A stretch of 64,000 nucleotides of DNA from Paracoccus tibetensis (GTDB taxonomy: Bacteria > Pseudomonadota > Alphaproteobacteria > Rhodobacterales > Rhodobacteraceae), in NCBI RefSeq assembly GCF_900102505.1, contig NZ_FMVT01000001.1:186001-250000 (forward strand), given 5' to 3'. Positions 32,394-40,281 of the stretch are shown here, piece by piece; position 1 is the stretch's first letter, and each line of letters begins with the position of its first letter. Both the position numbers and the translations under genes were made by a program. The notes under the pieces are model-generated. The model was not told where the DNA came from, did no database searches, and saw only the letters and a list, made by a program, of their open reading frames with translations.

Positions 32394-33284
32394 TCAGGCG
32401 TCCATCGCCGCGATGGCGGCGCGCAGGGCCGGCGCCTCGCTGTCCGGCAGGGGCAGGATGGGCCGCTGCGGCTGCGCCTCGGTCAGGCCCATGAGGTTCG
32501 CGCAGGCATGGGCGACGCGCAGGCTGCCATGCCGCTGGAAGAGCTGCCACAGCGGGCGGAACCGTTCCTCGGTGCTGGCGGTGCCGGCGGCGTCGCCTGC
32601 CTGCGCCGCGCAGGAGAGGGTCAGCGTGCTGTCGGGCCAAAGCCCCGCCGCGACGCTGAACCAGGCATCGGCATGGTCCAGAAGCGCGCGCGAGCAGCCC
32701 CAATCGCCGCTGTAGCCGATCACGAAACCCTCGGGCAGGGTCGGGCGCAGGGCCGCGATTTCCTCGGCGATGGTGCCCGAGGCGGGCAGGGGCATCTTCA
32801 CCGCCTCGACCTGCGGCAGCGCCGCGATCCGGGCCAGCAGCTGGCGCGAGAAGGTGAAGCGCGTGGTCGAGGGGTTGTTGTAGATGCAGAGGGGCAGGGC
32901 GGTCGCCTCGGCCACGGCCGCGTAATGGGCGAAGGCCTCGTCCTCGGTCAGCGGGGTGTAGGAGACGGGCGCCAGCAGCAGGCCGGCAGCGCCGGCCCCG
33001 GCCGCATGCCGGGCGAGGGCGATGGCGTCGCCGGTCCTGAGCGCGCCGATGCCGACGACGACGGGAACGCGACCGCCCACGATCTCGAGCGCGGTCTCCA
33101 GCACCTGCTGGCGCTGCGGGATCGAGAGCTAGGCATAGCTGCCGGTGCTGCCCAGCAGCCCGATCGAATCCACCTCGGCGCGGGTCAGGCGGCGCAGGAT
33201 GCGCGCGAGGTCGGCGGCGAAGACGTCGCCGTCCGGCGTGCAGGGGGTGATCGGGAAGGCGGACAGCCCGCGCATCACCGACAT
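32394..33284 (-). pseudogene. Dihydrodipicolinate-synthase-family gene interrupted by an amber codon
   Basis: The frame opens at ATG 33284 four bases after sspB and reads MSVMRGLSAFPITPCTPDGD ... VDSIGLLGSTGSYA for 51 codons. It then meets TAG at 33131-33129, and continues in the same frame LSIPQRQQVLETALEIV to 32394. Homologues have an aromatic residue at that place (GSTGxYxYLS), so one base change made the stop. The second part keeps GVSYTP-type (APVSYTPLTEDEAF), IYNNPSTTRF and the Schiff-base lysine in VEAVKMP. The first part alone is useless; the second part has no good start. It is probably a fresh pseudogene, or a sequencing error. Confidence 0.8.
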
Positions 33285-33287
33285 CGG

Positions 33288-33770
33288 CTATTTCCGCCAA
33301 CGGTCCAGGCGTACGACCTCGCCGCCGCCCGAGGGGGGCGAATCGTCGCCGTCATCCTTGGCGTCCAGCTCGAACTCGGCGTCCTCGTCCTCGTCCTCGT
33401 CGTCCTGGTCGTGCTCCTGCGTCTCGAAGCGCAGGCCGAACTCGACCGACGGGTCCACGAAGGTGCGCAGCGAATCGAAGGGGATGCGCAGCGGTTCGGG
33501 CGAGTTGCCGAAGTTCAGCGTGATGCCGAAGCCCTCGGCATCGATGGTCAGGTTGTCGAACCAGTTCTGGATGACGATGGTCATCTCTTCGGGGTAGCGC
33601 TCGCGCAGCCAGTCCGCCATCTCGACGCCCTCGTCGCGGGTGTCGAAGGTGATGAAGAAGTGGTGCTCGCCCGGCAGACCCTCATCGGCGATCTTGGTCA
33701 GCACCTCGGCGATCAGCCCCTGCATCGCGCGATGCATCATGCCGCCGTAATCGATCCCGCCTCGCGCCAT
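33288..33770 (-). CDS. sspB: SspB-family ClpXP adaptor
   Basis: Adaptor that binds ssrA-tagged proteins and tethers them to ClpX for degradation. 160 residues. The folded domain covers about residues 1-110 (MMHRAMQGLIAEVLTKI, HHFFITFDTRDEGVEMADWL, NWFDNLTIDAEGFGITLNFG, IPFDSLRTFVDPSVEFGL). A very acidic linker follows, and the basic C-terminal tail VVRLDRWRK is the likely ClpX-docking peptide. ATG 33770 is preferred, with AGGAAGGA upstream; an in-frame ATG at 33803 is weaker. The tmRNA gene that makes the tag lies about 100 bases upstream on the same strand. Confidence 0.92.
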   Translation of the reverse strand: MARGGIDYGGMMHRAMQGLIAEVLTKIADEGLPGEHHFFITFDTRDEGVEMADWLRERYPEEMTIVIQNWFDNLTIDAEGFGITLNFGNSPEPLRIPFDSLRTFVDPSVEFGLRFETQEHDQDDEDEDEDAEFELDAKDDGDDSPPSGGGEVVRLDRWRK

Positions 33771-33867
33771 CTTCAGATCCTTCCTGACTTGGGCGCCAAG
33801 CATAGGGATATGGCACCGGATGAAAAGGGGGTCTGGCGGCCGGAAGCGTCGGAAAGGGAAGGGGGAA

Positions 33868-34195
33868 GGTGCAGGATTCTGTTGCCAGGCTCCTGCGGGC
33901 CCCGCCTTACGCTGCTAGGCGCAAGGGCTTAGGTTTCGATCTTGCGGACTGCTTACGCAGCCAGCGCGACCGGAGCACGGTTGTCGTTGGCAACTGTACA
34001 ATTTGCACCGATATCGGTGGTAGCTCACCGAGACAAAGCATAACCCCTTTAGACGTTCGTCGATCCTGTTTCGGCCCCATTGTCCCCCAACGAGGGTGAT
34101 CTGGTGGAGCCGCCGGGTACCGCCCCCGGGTCCGATCCGCTTATTACGAGCGCGTTTATGTCCATAGTCCGAGTTGCCCCGAACAGGTCCAACAT
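33868..34195 (-). ncRNA. ssrA: tmRNA, circularly permuted two-piece form
   Basis: Rescues stalled ribosomes and tags the unfinished protein. Read on the minus strand, the acceptor piece comes first: a 5-bp stem CCGGG/CCCGG with a 7-base loop, then GGCTCC-A-CCA with CCA at 34104-34102. A 23-base intervening segment (34101-34079) follows. The coding piece then starts at 34078 with GGGGCC, which pairs with GGCTCC as acceptor stem, and continues GAAACAGGATCGACGAACG. The tag frame is at 33991-33953, followed by pseudoknot-like stems to about 33871. This order is the alphaproteobacterial permuted arrangement. Outer ends are approximate. Confidence 0.93.
33953..33991 (-). other. tmRNA tag reading frame (ANDNRAPVALAA)
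   Basis: Within the coding piece of ssrA, the codons from GCC (33991-33989) to TAA (33955-33953) give the 12-residue tag ANDNRAPVALAA, which follows the Ala carried by tmRNA itself. The end ALAA is the expected ClpX recognition end, and AND(N) is the start recognised by SspB-type adaptors. The bases ACAGTT precede the resume codon. Confidence 0.95.
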
Positions 34196-34283
34196 AGGGC
34201 CGGGCGGGCTTGCCTGCAAGACCGGAACCCCGCGCGACGGGATGGGGTTGAGGCCGCGCCACAACCACACACAGGAGACGCAG

Positions 34284-34529
34284 ATGCGCCTGACCCTTCC
34301 CCTCGCCGCCGCCTTGATGATGCCCCTGCCGCTGATGGCGCAGGACCGCCCGCCGGCGGACGGCACGCCCCTGTCGCAGATGCTGGCGGTGCTGGAACAG
34401 GAAGCGAATTTCGGCCATTTCGAGGACATCGATTGGGACGATGACGGCTACTACGAGGTCGAATACTACACGTCCGACGGCGACGAGGTGAAGGTCCGCC
34501 TCGACCCCGTCACCGGCGCGGCGCGCTGA
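34284..34529 (+). CDS. Small periplasmic PepSY-like protein
   Basis: 81 residues. A signal peptide (MRLTLPLAAALMMPLPLMAQ) is followed by a compact domain. The pattern LSQMLAVLEQEANFGHFEDI then DGYYEVEYYTSDGDEVKVRLDPVTGA is the helix plus strands of a PepSY domain (the usual YEV...dG...vDp.tG pattern). Such proteins may inhibit peptidases or bind metals or ligands in the periplasm; here the role is unknown. ATG 34284 has CAGGAGA upstream. The 88 bases between it and tmRNA should hold both promoters. Confidence 0.8.
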   Translation: MRLTLPLAAALMMPLPLMAQDRPPADGTPLSQMLAVLEQEANFGHFEDIDWDDDGYYEVEYYTSDGDEVKVRLDPVTGAAR

Positions 34530-34599
34530 CGCCGACGCAGCATGGGCAGTGGCGCCGCGCGCGCCACTGCGCTACCTCCGGCGGCAAGGGAGGACGACC

Positions 34600-35013
34600 A
34601 TGCAATCACTGTTCCATCTTGCCATCCACGTGACCGATCTCGACGAGGCCCGCGCCTTCTACGGCGGCGTCCTCGGCTGCACCGAGGGCCGCTCGGCCCC
34701 GACTTGGGTCGATTTCGACTTCTTCGGTAACCAGCTCTCGCTGCATCTGGGCCAGCCCTTCGCGACCGACCGGACGGGCACGGTGGGCGCGCACAAGGTG
34801 ATGATGCCCCATTTCGGCGCCGTCCTGCCGCTGGACGACTGGAAGACGCTGGCCGAGCGGTTGCAGCACCACGGCATCGCCTTCGACATCCCGCCCGTCA
34901 TCCGCTTCGAGGGCGAGCCGGGCGAGCAGCGCACCATGTTCTTCGCCGATCCCTCGGGCAACCCGATCGAGATCAAGGGCTTTGCCGATTGGAACGGGGT
35001 CTTCGCCGCATGA
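34600..35013 (+). CDS. VOC (glyoxalase-like) family protein
   Basis: 137 residues with the two beta-alpha-beta-beta-beta halves of the vicinal oxygen chelate fold: FHLAIHVTDLDEARAFYGGV at the start and FFADPSGNPIEIKGF near the end. Possible metal ligands are His in FHLA, His near LSLHLG and Glu in PIEIK. ATG 34600 has AAGGGAGGACG upstream. It overlaps the next gene in ATGA, which suggests that both enzymes act in one catabolic route, possibly on an aromatic ring product. The actual substrate is unknown. Confidence 0.85.
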   Translation: MQSLFHLAIHVTDLDEARAFYGGVLGCTEGRSAPTWVDFDFFGNQLSLHLGQPFATDRTGTVGAHKVMMPHFGAVLPLDDWKTLAERLQHHGIAFDIPPVIRFEGEPGEQRTMFFADPSGNPIEIKGFADWNGVFAA

Positions 35014-35684
35014 GCCGCTACGTGATCGACCCGCCCGCATGCCCCGTAGCGCCCGTCGCCGGCGGCGGCCTCTTTCCGGTGCGCCGCATCTTCTGCGTCG
35101 GCCGCAACTATGCCGACCACGCCCGCGAGATGGGGCACGAGCCGGAACTGCCCTTCTTCTTCGCCAAGCCCGCCGACGCGCTGCTGACCGGCGGGGCCGA
35201 TCTTCCCTATCCGCCGGCCACCGACGACCTGCATTTCGAGGGCGAGCTGGTCGTGGCGCTGAAGGGCGGCGGCTGTGACATCCCGGCAGAGGAGGCGGCC
35301 AACGTGGTCTGGGGCCACGCCGCGGGCATCGACTTCACCCGCCGCGACATGCAGGCCGAGGCCAAGAGGCTGGGCCGGCCGTGGGACATGGCCAAGGGCT
35401 TCGATCACTCGGCCGCCATCGGGCCGCTGTCGCCCGCCGACGCGCCGCTGACCGAAGGCGCGATCCGTCTGCTTCTGGATGGCGAGGTCCGGCAGGACGG
35501 CGACCTCAGCCAGATGATCCTGCCGGTGCCGCAGATCATCGCCTATCTCTCGACGCTGGTCGCCCTGGCGCCGGGCGACCTGATCTACACCGGCACGCCG
35601 GCCGGCGTCGCGGCCTGCGCGCGCGGGCAGGAGCTGCGGGTCGAGATCGCCGGCCTCGAGCCGCTGGTGACGCGCGTCACCTGA
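35010..35684 (+). CDS. Fumarylacetoacetate-hydrolase-family protein
   Basis: 224 residues. The signature IFCVGRNYADHAREMG is followed by PFFFAKPADAL, the metal-binding DLHFEGELVVAL (two Glu), GIDFTRRDMQ, KGFDHSAAIGP and GDLIYTGTPAGV. This size and pattern fit the fumarylpyruvate hydrolase / acylpyruvase (FAHD1-like) group, which cleaves C-C bonds of acylpyruvates or decarboxylates oxaloacetate. It shares ATGA with the VOC gene upstream. It converges with the thioesterase gene with six bases between them. Confidence 0.88.
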   Translation: MSRYVIDPPACPVAPVAGGGLFPVRRIFCVGRNYADHAREMGHEPELPFFFAKPADALLTGGADLPYPPATDDLHFEGELVVALKGGGCDIPAEEAANVVWGHAAGIDFTRRDMQAEAKRLGRPWDMAKGFDHSAAIGPLSPADAPLTEGAIRLLLDGEVRQDGDLSQMILPVPQIIAYLSTLVALAPGDLIYTGTPAGVAACARGQELRVEIAGLEPLVTRVT

Positions 35685-35690
35685 GGCCGG

Positions 35691-36137
35691 TCACGCCGGC
35701 CGGCGCTCGTCGATGCGGATCAGGGTCTGCAGGCCGGTGGCGACATGGCTGCGGCCGGCCGGGGTCACGCCCCACACGTCCAGCTGGCAGACCGTCAGCG
35801 TGCGGCCGGGCTTGAGCACCCGCCCCTCGGCCTCCAGCCAGTCGCCGCGGGCGGGGTTCAGGAGGTTCAGCTTGAACTCGGTCGTCAGCACGCCCGCGCC
35901 CTCGGGGAAAAGCGTGAAGGCCGCGTAACCGCCCGCCGAATCGGCGATGGCCGTGCTGGCGCCCGCGTGGAAGTAGCCGTGCTGCTGCGTCAGTTCGGGC
36001 CGGAACGGAAGGCGCAGGACGACGCGGCCCGGCCCTGCCTCGGCGATCTCGGCACCGAGGTGGCGCATGAGGCCCTGCGCCGCGAAACTGGCCTTCAGGC
36101 GCGCCAGCGCGTCCGGCGACAATTCGGTCGATGTCAT
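35691..36137 (-). CDS. PaaI-type hotdog thioesterase
   Basis: 148 residues of the hotdog fold. The active segment is LTQQHGYFHAGASTAIADSAGGYAAF (the HG.fHgG..A.l.D.a pattern of PaaI-like acyl-CoA thioesterases), followed by TEFKLNLLNPARG and a strand-rich C terminus (GRTLTVCQLDVWGV). ATG 36137 (MTSTELSPDAL) is preferred; an in-frame ATG at 36173 has no better support. The substrate is unknown. It stands downstream of bioY, separated by a terminator. Confidence 0.85.
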   Translation of the reverse strand: MTSTELSPDALARLKASFAAQGLMRHLGAEIAEAGPGRVVLRLPFRPELTQQHGYFHAGASTAIADSAGGYAAFTLFPEGAGVLTTEFKLNLLNPARGDWLEAEGRVLKPGRTLTVCQLDVWGVTPAGRSHVATGLQTLIRIDERRPA

Positions 36138-36191
36138 GCGTCCCTCCGTCCCTGCAGGCAGCATCGCGCGCATGGGGCGGCGGCGAAAGCG

Positions 36192-36219
36192 AAAAGGGCG
36201 GGACCTTCCGGCCCCGCCC
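36192..36219 (-). terminator. Rho-independent terminator of bioY
   Basis: On the minus strand GGGCGGGGCC, a GGAA loop, GGTCCCGCCC (ten pairs, one G-U) and TTTT. It lies 25 bases past the bioY stop and ahead of the thioesterase gene, so the latter probably has its own promoter. Confidence 0.85.
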
Positions 36220-36243
36220 CAACTCGCCCGGATGTCGCGGCGC

Positions 36244-36786
36244 TTAGGCCCGGCGCGTCAGCCGGCGTGCGCCCTCGATCAGCATCAGGGCGACGACAAG
36301 CTTGACCAGGTCGCCCAGGATGAAGGGCGTGAAGCCTGCCGCCAGCACCTTCTCGGAGGGCACGAAGTTGCTCAGCCACAGAAGGCCGGGCACGTAGATC
36401 GCGGCAAGGCCGGCCAGCATCGCGGCGCCGCGCCCGATGGTGCCGCGGCCCTGCGCCAGCGCGCCGGTCAGGCCCATCGCCAGCAGCATCCCCAGCAGGA
36501 AGCCGGCGGTCGGCCCGGCCAGATAGGCCGGCCCGGCGGCGGCGCCGGCGAAGACCGGCAGGCCCGCGGCGCCCGCCGCAAGGTAGGTGCCCATCGCAGC
36601 CAGCCCGAGGCGCGGGCCCAGCACGACGGCAAGGCCCATCACCGCCATCGTCTGCAGCGTCATCGGCACCGGCCAGAACGGCACCTGGATCTTGGCGCTG
36701 ATGGCGATCAGCGCCGTGGCGGCCAACGTGAGGCCGACCTTGCCGGCAAGGCTGTTCTGGACGGCATGTCCCTTGGCAAGCTGCAT
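36244..36786 (-). CDS. bioY: Biotin transporter BioY (S component)
   Basis: Membrane protein for high-affinity biotin uptake, 180 residues with six helices. Signatures are AKIQVPFWPVPMTLQTMAVM, GAAGLPVF, GPTAGFLLGM and FVPSEKVLAAGFTPFILGDLVKLVVA. ATG 36786 has GGAAGGAACC upstream. No bioM or bioN is adjacent, so it may work alone or share an ECF module. No BioR box (TTAT..ATAA type) was seen upstream. Together with birA at 12583 the window holds both import and use of biotin, but in separate operons. Confidence 0.95.
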   Translation of the reverse strand: MQLAKGHAVQNSLAGKVGLTLAATALIAISAKIQVPFWPVPMTLQTMAVMGLAVVLGPRLGLAAMGTYLAAGAAGLPVFAGAAAGPAYLAGPTAGFLLGMLLAMGLTGALAQGRGTIGRGAAMLAGLAAIYVPGLLWLSNFVPSEKVLAAGFTPFILGDLVKLVVALMLIEGARRLTRRA

Positions 36787-37178
36787 GGTGGTTCCTTCCC
36801 TCGATTGTCGCGAATCGCAGCGGCCCGGAAGCCGCAAATCCGCGTCATGATGCGCGAGGGACCGGGCGCGAGGCAAGGGCGCAGCGACGGCGGCGCGACA
36901 TCCCCAAGTTGCACCCTGCCGGCACGAAGAAAAGGCGCGCGCGGATGCGACGCTAGGTCGCAACGCAGGCCTTCCGCAGGGTGGGAAGGGCGCCGCGCCG
37001 GCAAGCCGCACTTCTTTATTGGGCCGAGCGCGCGGGCATGCCGAAGCGGGCCGCCAGACGGCTGCGGATCGTGCAAATTACGGGCGGGGCTTCCGAATTC
37101 ACCGGTCGGCATCTGTTTTCCCCCGGGGAAGGATGCTAATAGCCCCCGCCAACGACATGCGGCATGGGGGTACGGGAC
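36787..37178. other. Divergent intergenic region bioY / mrp with a 17-bp dyad
   Basis: 392 bases without a gene. It must hold the promoters of bioY (-) and of the mrp operon (+). The only clear symmetric element is TGCGAC-GCTAG-GTCGCA at 36946-36962. AT-richer patches lie at 37011-37021 and 37071-37081. No riboswitch, tRNA or convincing -35/-10 pair was recognised. Confidence 0.5.
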
Positions 37179-39494
37179 ATGGCAGAGGATTATCCCAAGG
37201 TCGATCGGGTGATGGGGGGCGTGGCCGGCTTGATCTCGATCGCGGTCCCTGCCGTCCTGTTCCTCTACTTCATCATGCTGGCGCCGCAGATCGCGATGGA
37301 CGCGCAGGTCTGGGCGGCCGAATGGGTGCCCTCGCTCGGCATCTCGCTTTCGGTGCTGATGGACGGGCTGTCGCTGACCTTCGCGCTGCTGATCACCGGG
37401 ATCGGCACGGCCGTCACGCTGTATTCGGCGCAGTATCTGGGCGATCACCCGGATTATCCGCGCTTCGTCAGCTACCTGCTGATGTTCATGGTGGGGATGC
37501 TGGGCCTGGTGCTGGCGGGCAACCTCATCACGCTCTTCGTCTTCTGGGAGGTGACGACGATCGCCTCGTACCTGCTGATCGGCTTCAACGCCGACAGCGC
37601 CAAGTCGCGCCGCTCGGCCCTGCAGGCGCTGCTGGTCACCGGCACGGGCGGGCTGGTCATGCTGGCCGGGATGATCATCCTCGGCAGCGTCGTCGGCAGC
37701 TTCGAGATCGCGGAGATTCTGGGCAGCGGCGACATGATCCGCGCCCATCCCTGGTACATGGCCATCCTGCTGCTGTTCCTGGCCGGCGCCTTCACCAAGT
37801 CGGCGCAGTTCCCGCTGCATTTCTGGCTGCCGAACGCGATGGCCGCGCCGACGCCGGTCTCGGCCTACCTGCACAGCGCGACGATGGTGAAGGGCGGCAT
37901 CTACCTGATGGCGCGGATGAACCCGGCGCTTGGCGGGACCTCGGCCTGGTTCTGGATCCTGGTGCTGTTCGGCGGCTTCACCGCGGTCTTCGCCTCGGTG
38001 CTGGCGCTGCGGCAGACCGACATCAAGCAGGTGCTGGCCTACACGACGCTGATGGCGCTCGGCACGCTGACGATGTTCATCGGCGCGGGCACCGATTACG
38101 CGATCATCGCGGCGATGCTGTTCCTGGTGGTGCACTCGCTTTATAAGGCGGCGCTGTTCCTGGTCATCGGGATCGTCGATCACGGCACCGGCACGCGCGA
38201 GGCGCCGGTCCTGCGCGGCCTGCGCCACGCGATGCCGCTGACGGCGCTGGCCGCTGCGCTGGCCGCGATCAGCATGGCGGGCATCCCGCCGATGATCGGC
38301 TTCATCGGGAAAGAGTTCATGTACAAGGCGGGCCTCGGCCTGCCGGGGCTGGGTGCGGCCTGGGTTACGGTGATGATCTTTGCAGCCTCGGTCCTGATGT
38401 TCGTCGTCGCCGGCATTGTCGCGCTGCGTCCCTTCATGGGCGAGCTGGCGAAGACCCCCAAGCCCGCGCATGAGGGGCCGTGGCCGATGCTGGCCGGGCC
38501 GCTGGTCCTGGGCGCGCTGTCGCTGCTGTTCGGGATCCTGCCCTCGACCGTCGGCTTCTACTTCGTCGCCCCGGCCACGCGCGCCGTGCTGGGCATGGAT
38601 GCCGAGGTGCATCTCTATCTCTGGGGCGGCTTCAACGCGGCGCTCCTGCTGTCCGTGCTGACCTTCCTGGCCGGCTGGCTGATCTATCGCCGTCACGAGG
38701 CGATCCGCGCCCGCCTGGCCGTCGCCGAGGCGAAGGCGCCGAACTTCGACCGGGGCTGGGACAACGTCCTCGACGGGCTGAAGGCGCTGGCGGCCTGGCA
38801 GACGCGCCTGATCCAGACCGGCAGCCTGCAACGCTACATGGCGGTGATGTTTGCGACCTTCGCGCTGCTGGTCGGCGCGACCCTCATCCTGCGCGGCGGC
38901 ATGGGCAGCGGCATCAACTACGACGCCGAGGGCGTGCATCCGATCCAGTGGACCGTTCTGGCGCTGATCGCGATGGGGGCGGGTCTCTCGACCTGGACCT
39001 CCAGCCGGATGACGGCGATCACCGCGCTCGGCGTGGTGGGCATCGGGGTGGCGCTGCTCTTCATCATCTTCAGCGCGCCCGACGTCGCCATCACCCAGCT
39101 TCTGGTCGAGGTGCTGGTGGTCGTCCTGGTCGCGCTGGTCATGCTGCGCCTGCCGCATCTGCCCTCGCGCGCGAAGTCTGGCTTCCGCGCCGGTCATGCC
39201 GCCATCGCGGCGGCGGTGGGCCTTGTCACCACGGCGGTGATGATCGCGGTTCTGCAGACACCCTTCGACCGGCGCCTGACGGACTTCTTCGAGATCGCCT
39301 CGTATCCCGACGCGCATGGCCGCAACATCGTCAACGTCATCCTGGTGGACTTCCGGGCGACCGACACCTTCGGCGAGATCGTCGTCGTCGTCATCGCCGC
39401 CATCGCGGCCTATGCGCTGCTGCGCGGCGCGCCCGGCGCCAGCCCGACACCGGCCGGCGAGCCCGGCGCACGAGGCGAGGAGGAAAAGGCATGA
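37179..39494 (+). CDS. mrpA: Mrp Na+/H+ antiporter subunit A
   Basis: Largest subunit of the multisubunit Mrp sodium/proton antiporter, a relative of NuoL. 771 residues. The NuoL-like part has [52 protein letters not shown] and [17 protein letters not shown]. The C-terminal third carries the MbhD-like [25 protein letters not shown] and the MbhE-like segment with [22 protein letters not shown] 37179 is preferred, with a G run nine bases upstream; an in-frame ATG at 37164 is possible. It opens a complete mrpA-G operon. Confidence 0.96.
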   Translation: MAEDYPKVDRVMGGVAGLISIAVPAVLFLYFIMLAPQIAMDAQVWAAEWVPSLGISLSVLMDGLSLTFALLITGIGTAVTLYSAQYLGDHPDYPRFVSYLLMFMVGMLGLVLAGNLITLFVFWEVTTIASYLLIGFNADSAKSRRSALQALLVTGTGGLVMLAGMIILGSVVGSFEIAEILGSGDMIRAHPWYMAILLLFLAGAFTKSAQFPLHFWLPNAMAAPTPVSAYLHSATMVKGGIYLMARMNPALGGTSAWFWILVLFGGFTAVFASVLALRQTDIKQVLAYTTLMALGTLTMFIGAGTDYAIIAAMLFLVVHSLYKAALFLVIGIVDHGTGTREAPVLRGLRHAMPLTALAAALAAISMAGIPPMIGFIGKEFMYKAGLGLPGLGAAWVTVMIFAASVLMFVVAGIVALRPFMGELAKTPKPAHEGPWPMLAGPLVLGALSLLFGILPSTVGFYFVAPATRAVLGMDAEVHLYLWGGFNAALLLSVLTFLAGWLIYRRHEAIRARLAVAEAKAPNFDRGWDNVLDGLKALAAWQTRLIQTGSLQRYMAVMFATFALLVGATLILRGGMGSGINYDAEGVHPIQWTVLALIAMGAGLSTWTSSRMTAITALGVVGIGVALLFIIFSAPDVAITQLLVEVLVVVLVALVMLRLPHLPSRAKSGFRAGHAAIAAAVGLVTTAVMIAVLQTPFDRRLTDFFEIASYPDAHGRNIVNVILVDFRATDTFGEIVVVVIAAIAAYALLRGAPGASPTPAGEPGARGEEEKA

Positions 39495-39910
39495 ACTCGC
39501 TGATCCTGACCACCGCGACCCGGCTGCTGGTCGCCCTGCTGCTGGTCTTCTCGATCTACGCCCTGCTGCGCGGCCACAACCTGCCGGGCGGCGGCTTCAT
39601 CGGCGGGCTGATCGGCGCGACCGGGTTCATCCTCTACATCGTTGCGACCTCGGCCGCCGAGGCGCGGGCCGCACTGCGCGTCGATCCCGCGAGCGTGGCG
39701 ATGGTCGGCGTCGGCGTCGCCGCGCTGGCGGGCCTGATGTCCGCCTTCGTCGGCCAGCCCTTCATGACCGGCCAGTGGCTGTTCCTGTTCGCCGAGCCCG
39801 GCGAGAAGGGGCTGCCCCTGTCCTCGGTGCTGGTCTTCGACATCGGCGTCTACCTGGCCGTCTTCGGCGGCATCCTGACGCTGGTCTTTGCTCTGGAAGA
39901 GGAGATCTGA
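39491..39910 (+). CDS. mrpB: Mrp Na+/H+ antiporter subunit B
   Basis: 139 residues, four helices, homologous to the MnhB domain ([23 protein letters not shown], the typical GHN.PGGGF motif, and [17 protein letters not shown] near the end). The start ATG 39491 overlaps the mrpA stop in ATGA. Required for antiport together with all other Mrp subunits in the cytoplasmic membrane. Confidence 0.96.
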   Translation: MNSLILTTATRLLVALLLVFSIYALLRGHNLPGGGFIGGLIGATGFILYIVATSAAEARAALRVDPASVAMVGVGVAALAGLMSAFVGQPFMTGQWLFLFAEPGEKGLPLSSVLVFDIGVYLAVFGGILTLVFALEEEI

Positions 39911-39912
39911 GC

Positions 39913-40281
39913 GTGGAACTGCTGCTCGCTCTGACCATCGGCATCCTGGTGGCCTGCGCGGTCTACCTGATGCTGGACCGCAACGTGATCCGGTTCCTCT
40001 TCGGGCTGATCCTGCTGTCGAACGCCGCCAACCTGCTGATCTTCCTGTCCGGCCGCCTGACCGCGGGCGCCCCGCCGCTGATCGACGAGGGGCTCTACGC
40101 CCCGACCGGCGTCGTCGCCAACGCCCTGCCGCAGGCGCTGGTGCTGACGGCGATCGTGATCGGCTTCGGCCTTCTGGCCTTCACGCTGGCGCTGGTCTAC
40201 CGCACCTATCGCAGCCTCGGCACCGTCAACAGCGACGAGATGCGCGTGGCCGAGCCCGTCGCGCAGGAGGCGCGCCGATGA
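39913..40281 (+). CDS. mrpC: Mrp Na+/H+ antiporter subunit C
   Basis: 122 residues, three helices; the NuoK relative of the Mrp complex. Segments are YLMLDRNVIRFLFGLILLSNAANLLIFLSG and NALPQALVLTAIVIGFGLLAF, typical of MrpC. The start is GTG 39913, two bases after the mrpB stop. The hydrophilic C terminus overlaps mrpD by four bases. Confidence 0.95.
   Translation: MELLLALTIGILVACAVYLMLDRNVIRFLFGLILLSNAANLLIFLSGRLTAGAPPLIDEGLYAPTGVVANALPQALVLTAIVIGFGLLAFTLALVYRTYRSLGTVNSDEMRVAEPVAQEARR

Noticed and set aside
33129..33131. Amber codon read as pyrrolysine
   Set aside because: The family never carries pyrrolysine, no pyl gene is in the window, and a Tyr codon differs by one base; mutation or sequencing error is simpler.
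31029..33932. A 967-codon open frame on the + strand across fumC, the broken aldolase and sspB
   Set aside because: Composition is low-complexity Arg/Ala/Gly/His, and it crosses three recognisable genes and part of ssrA on the other strand.
36787..37178. Search for a riboswitch or BioR box ahead of bioY
   Set aside because: No TTAT..ATAA-type palindrome and no recognised riboswitch core was found.
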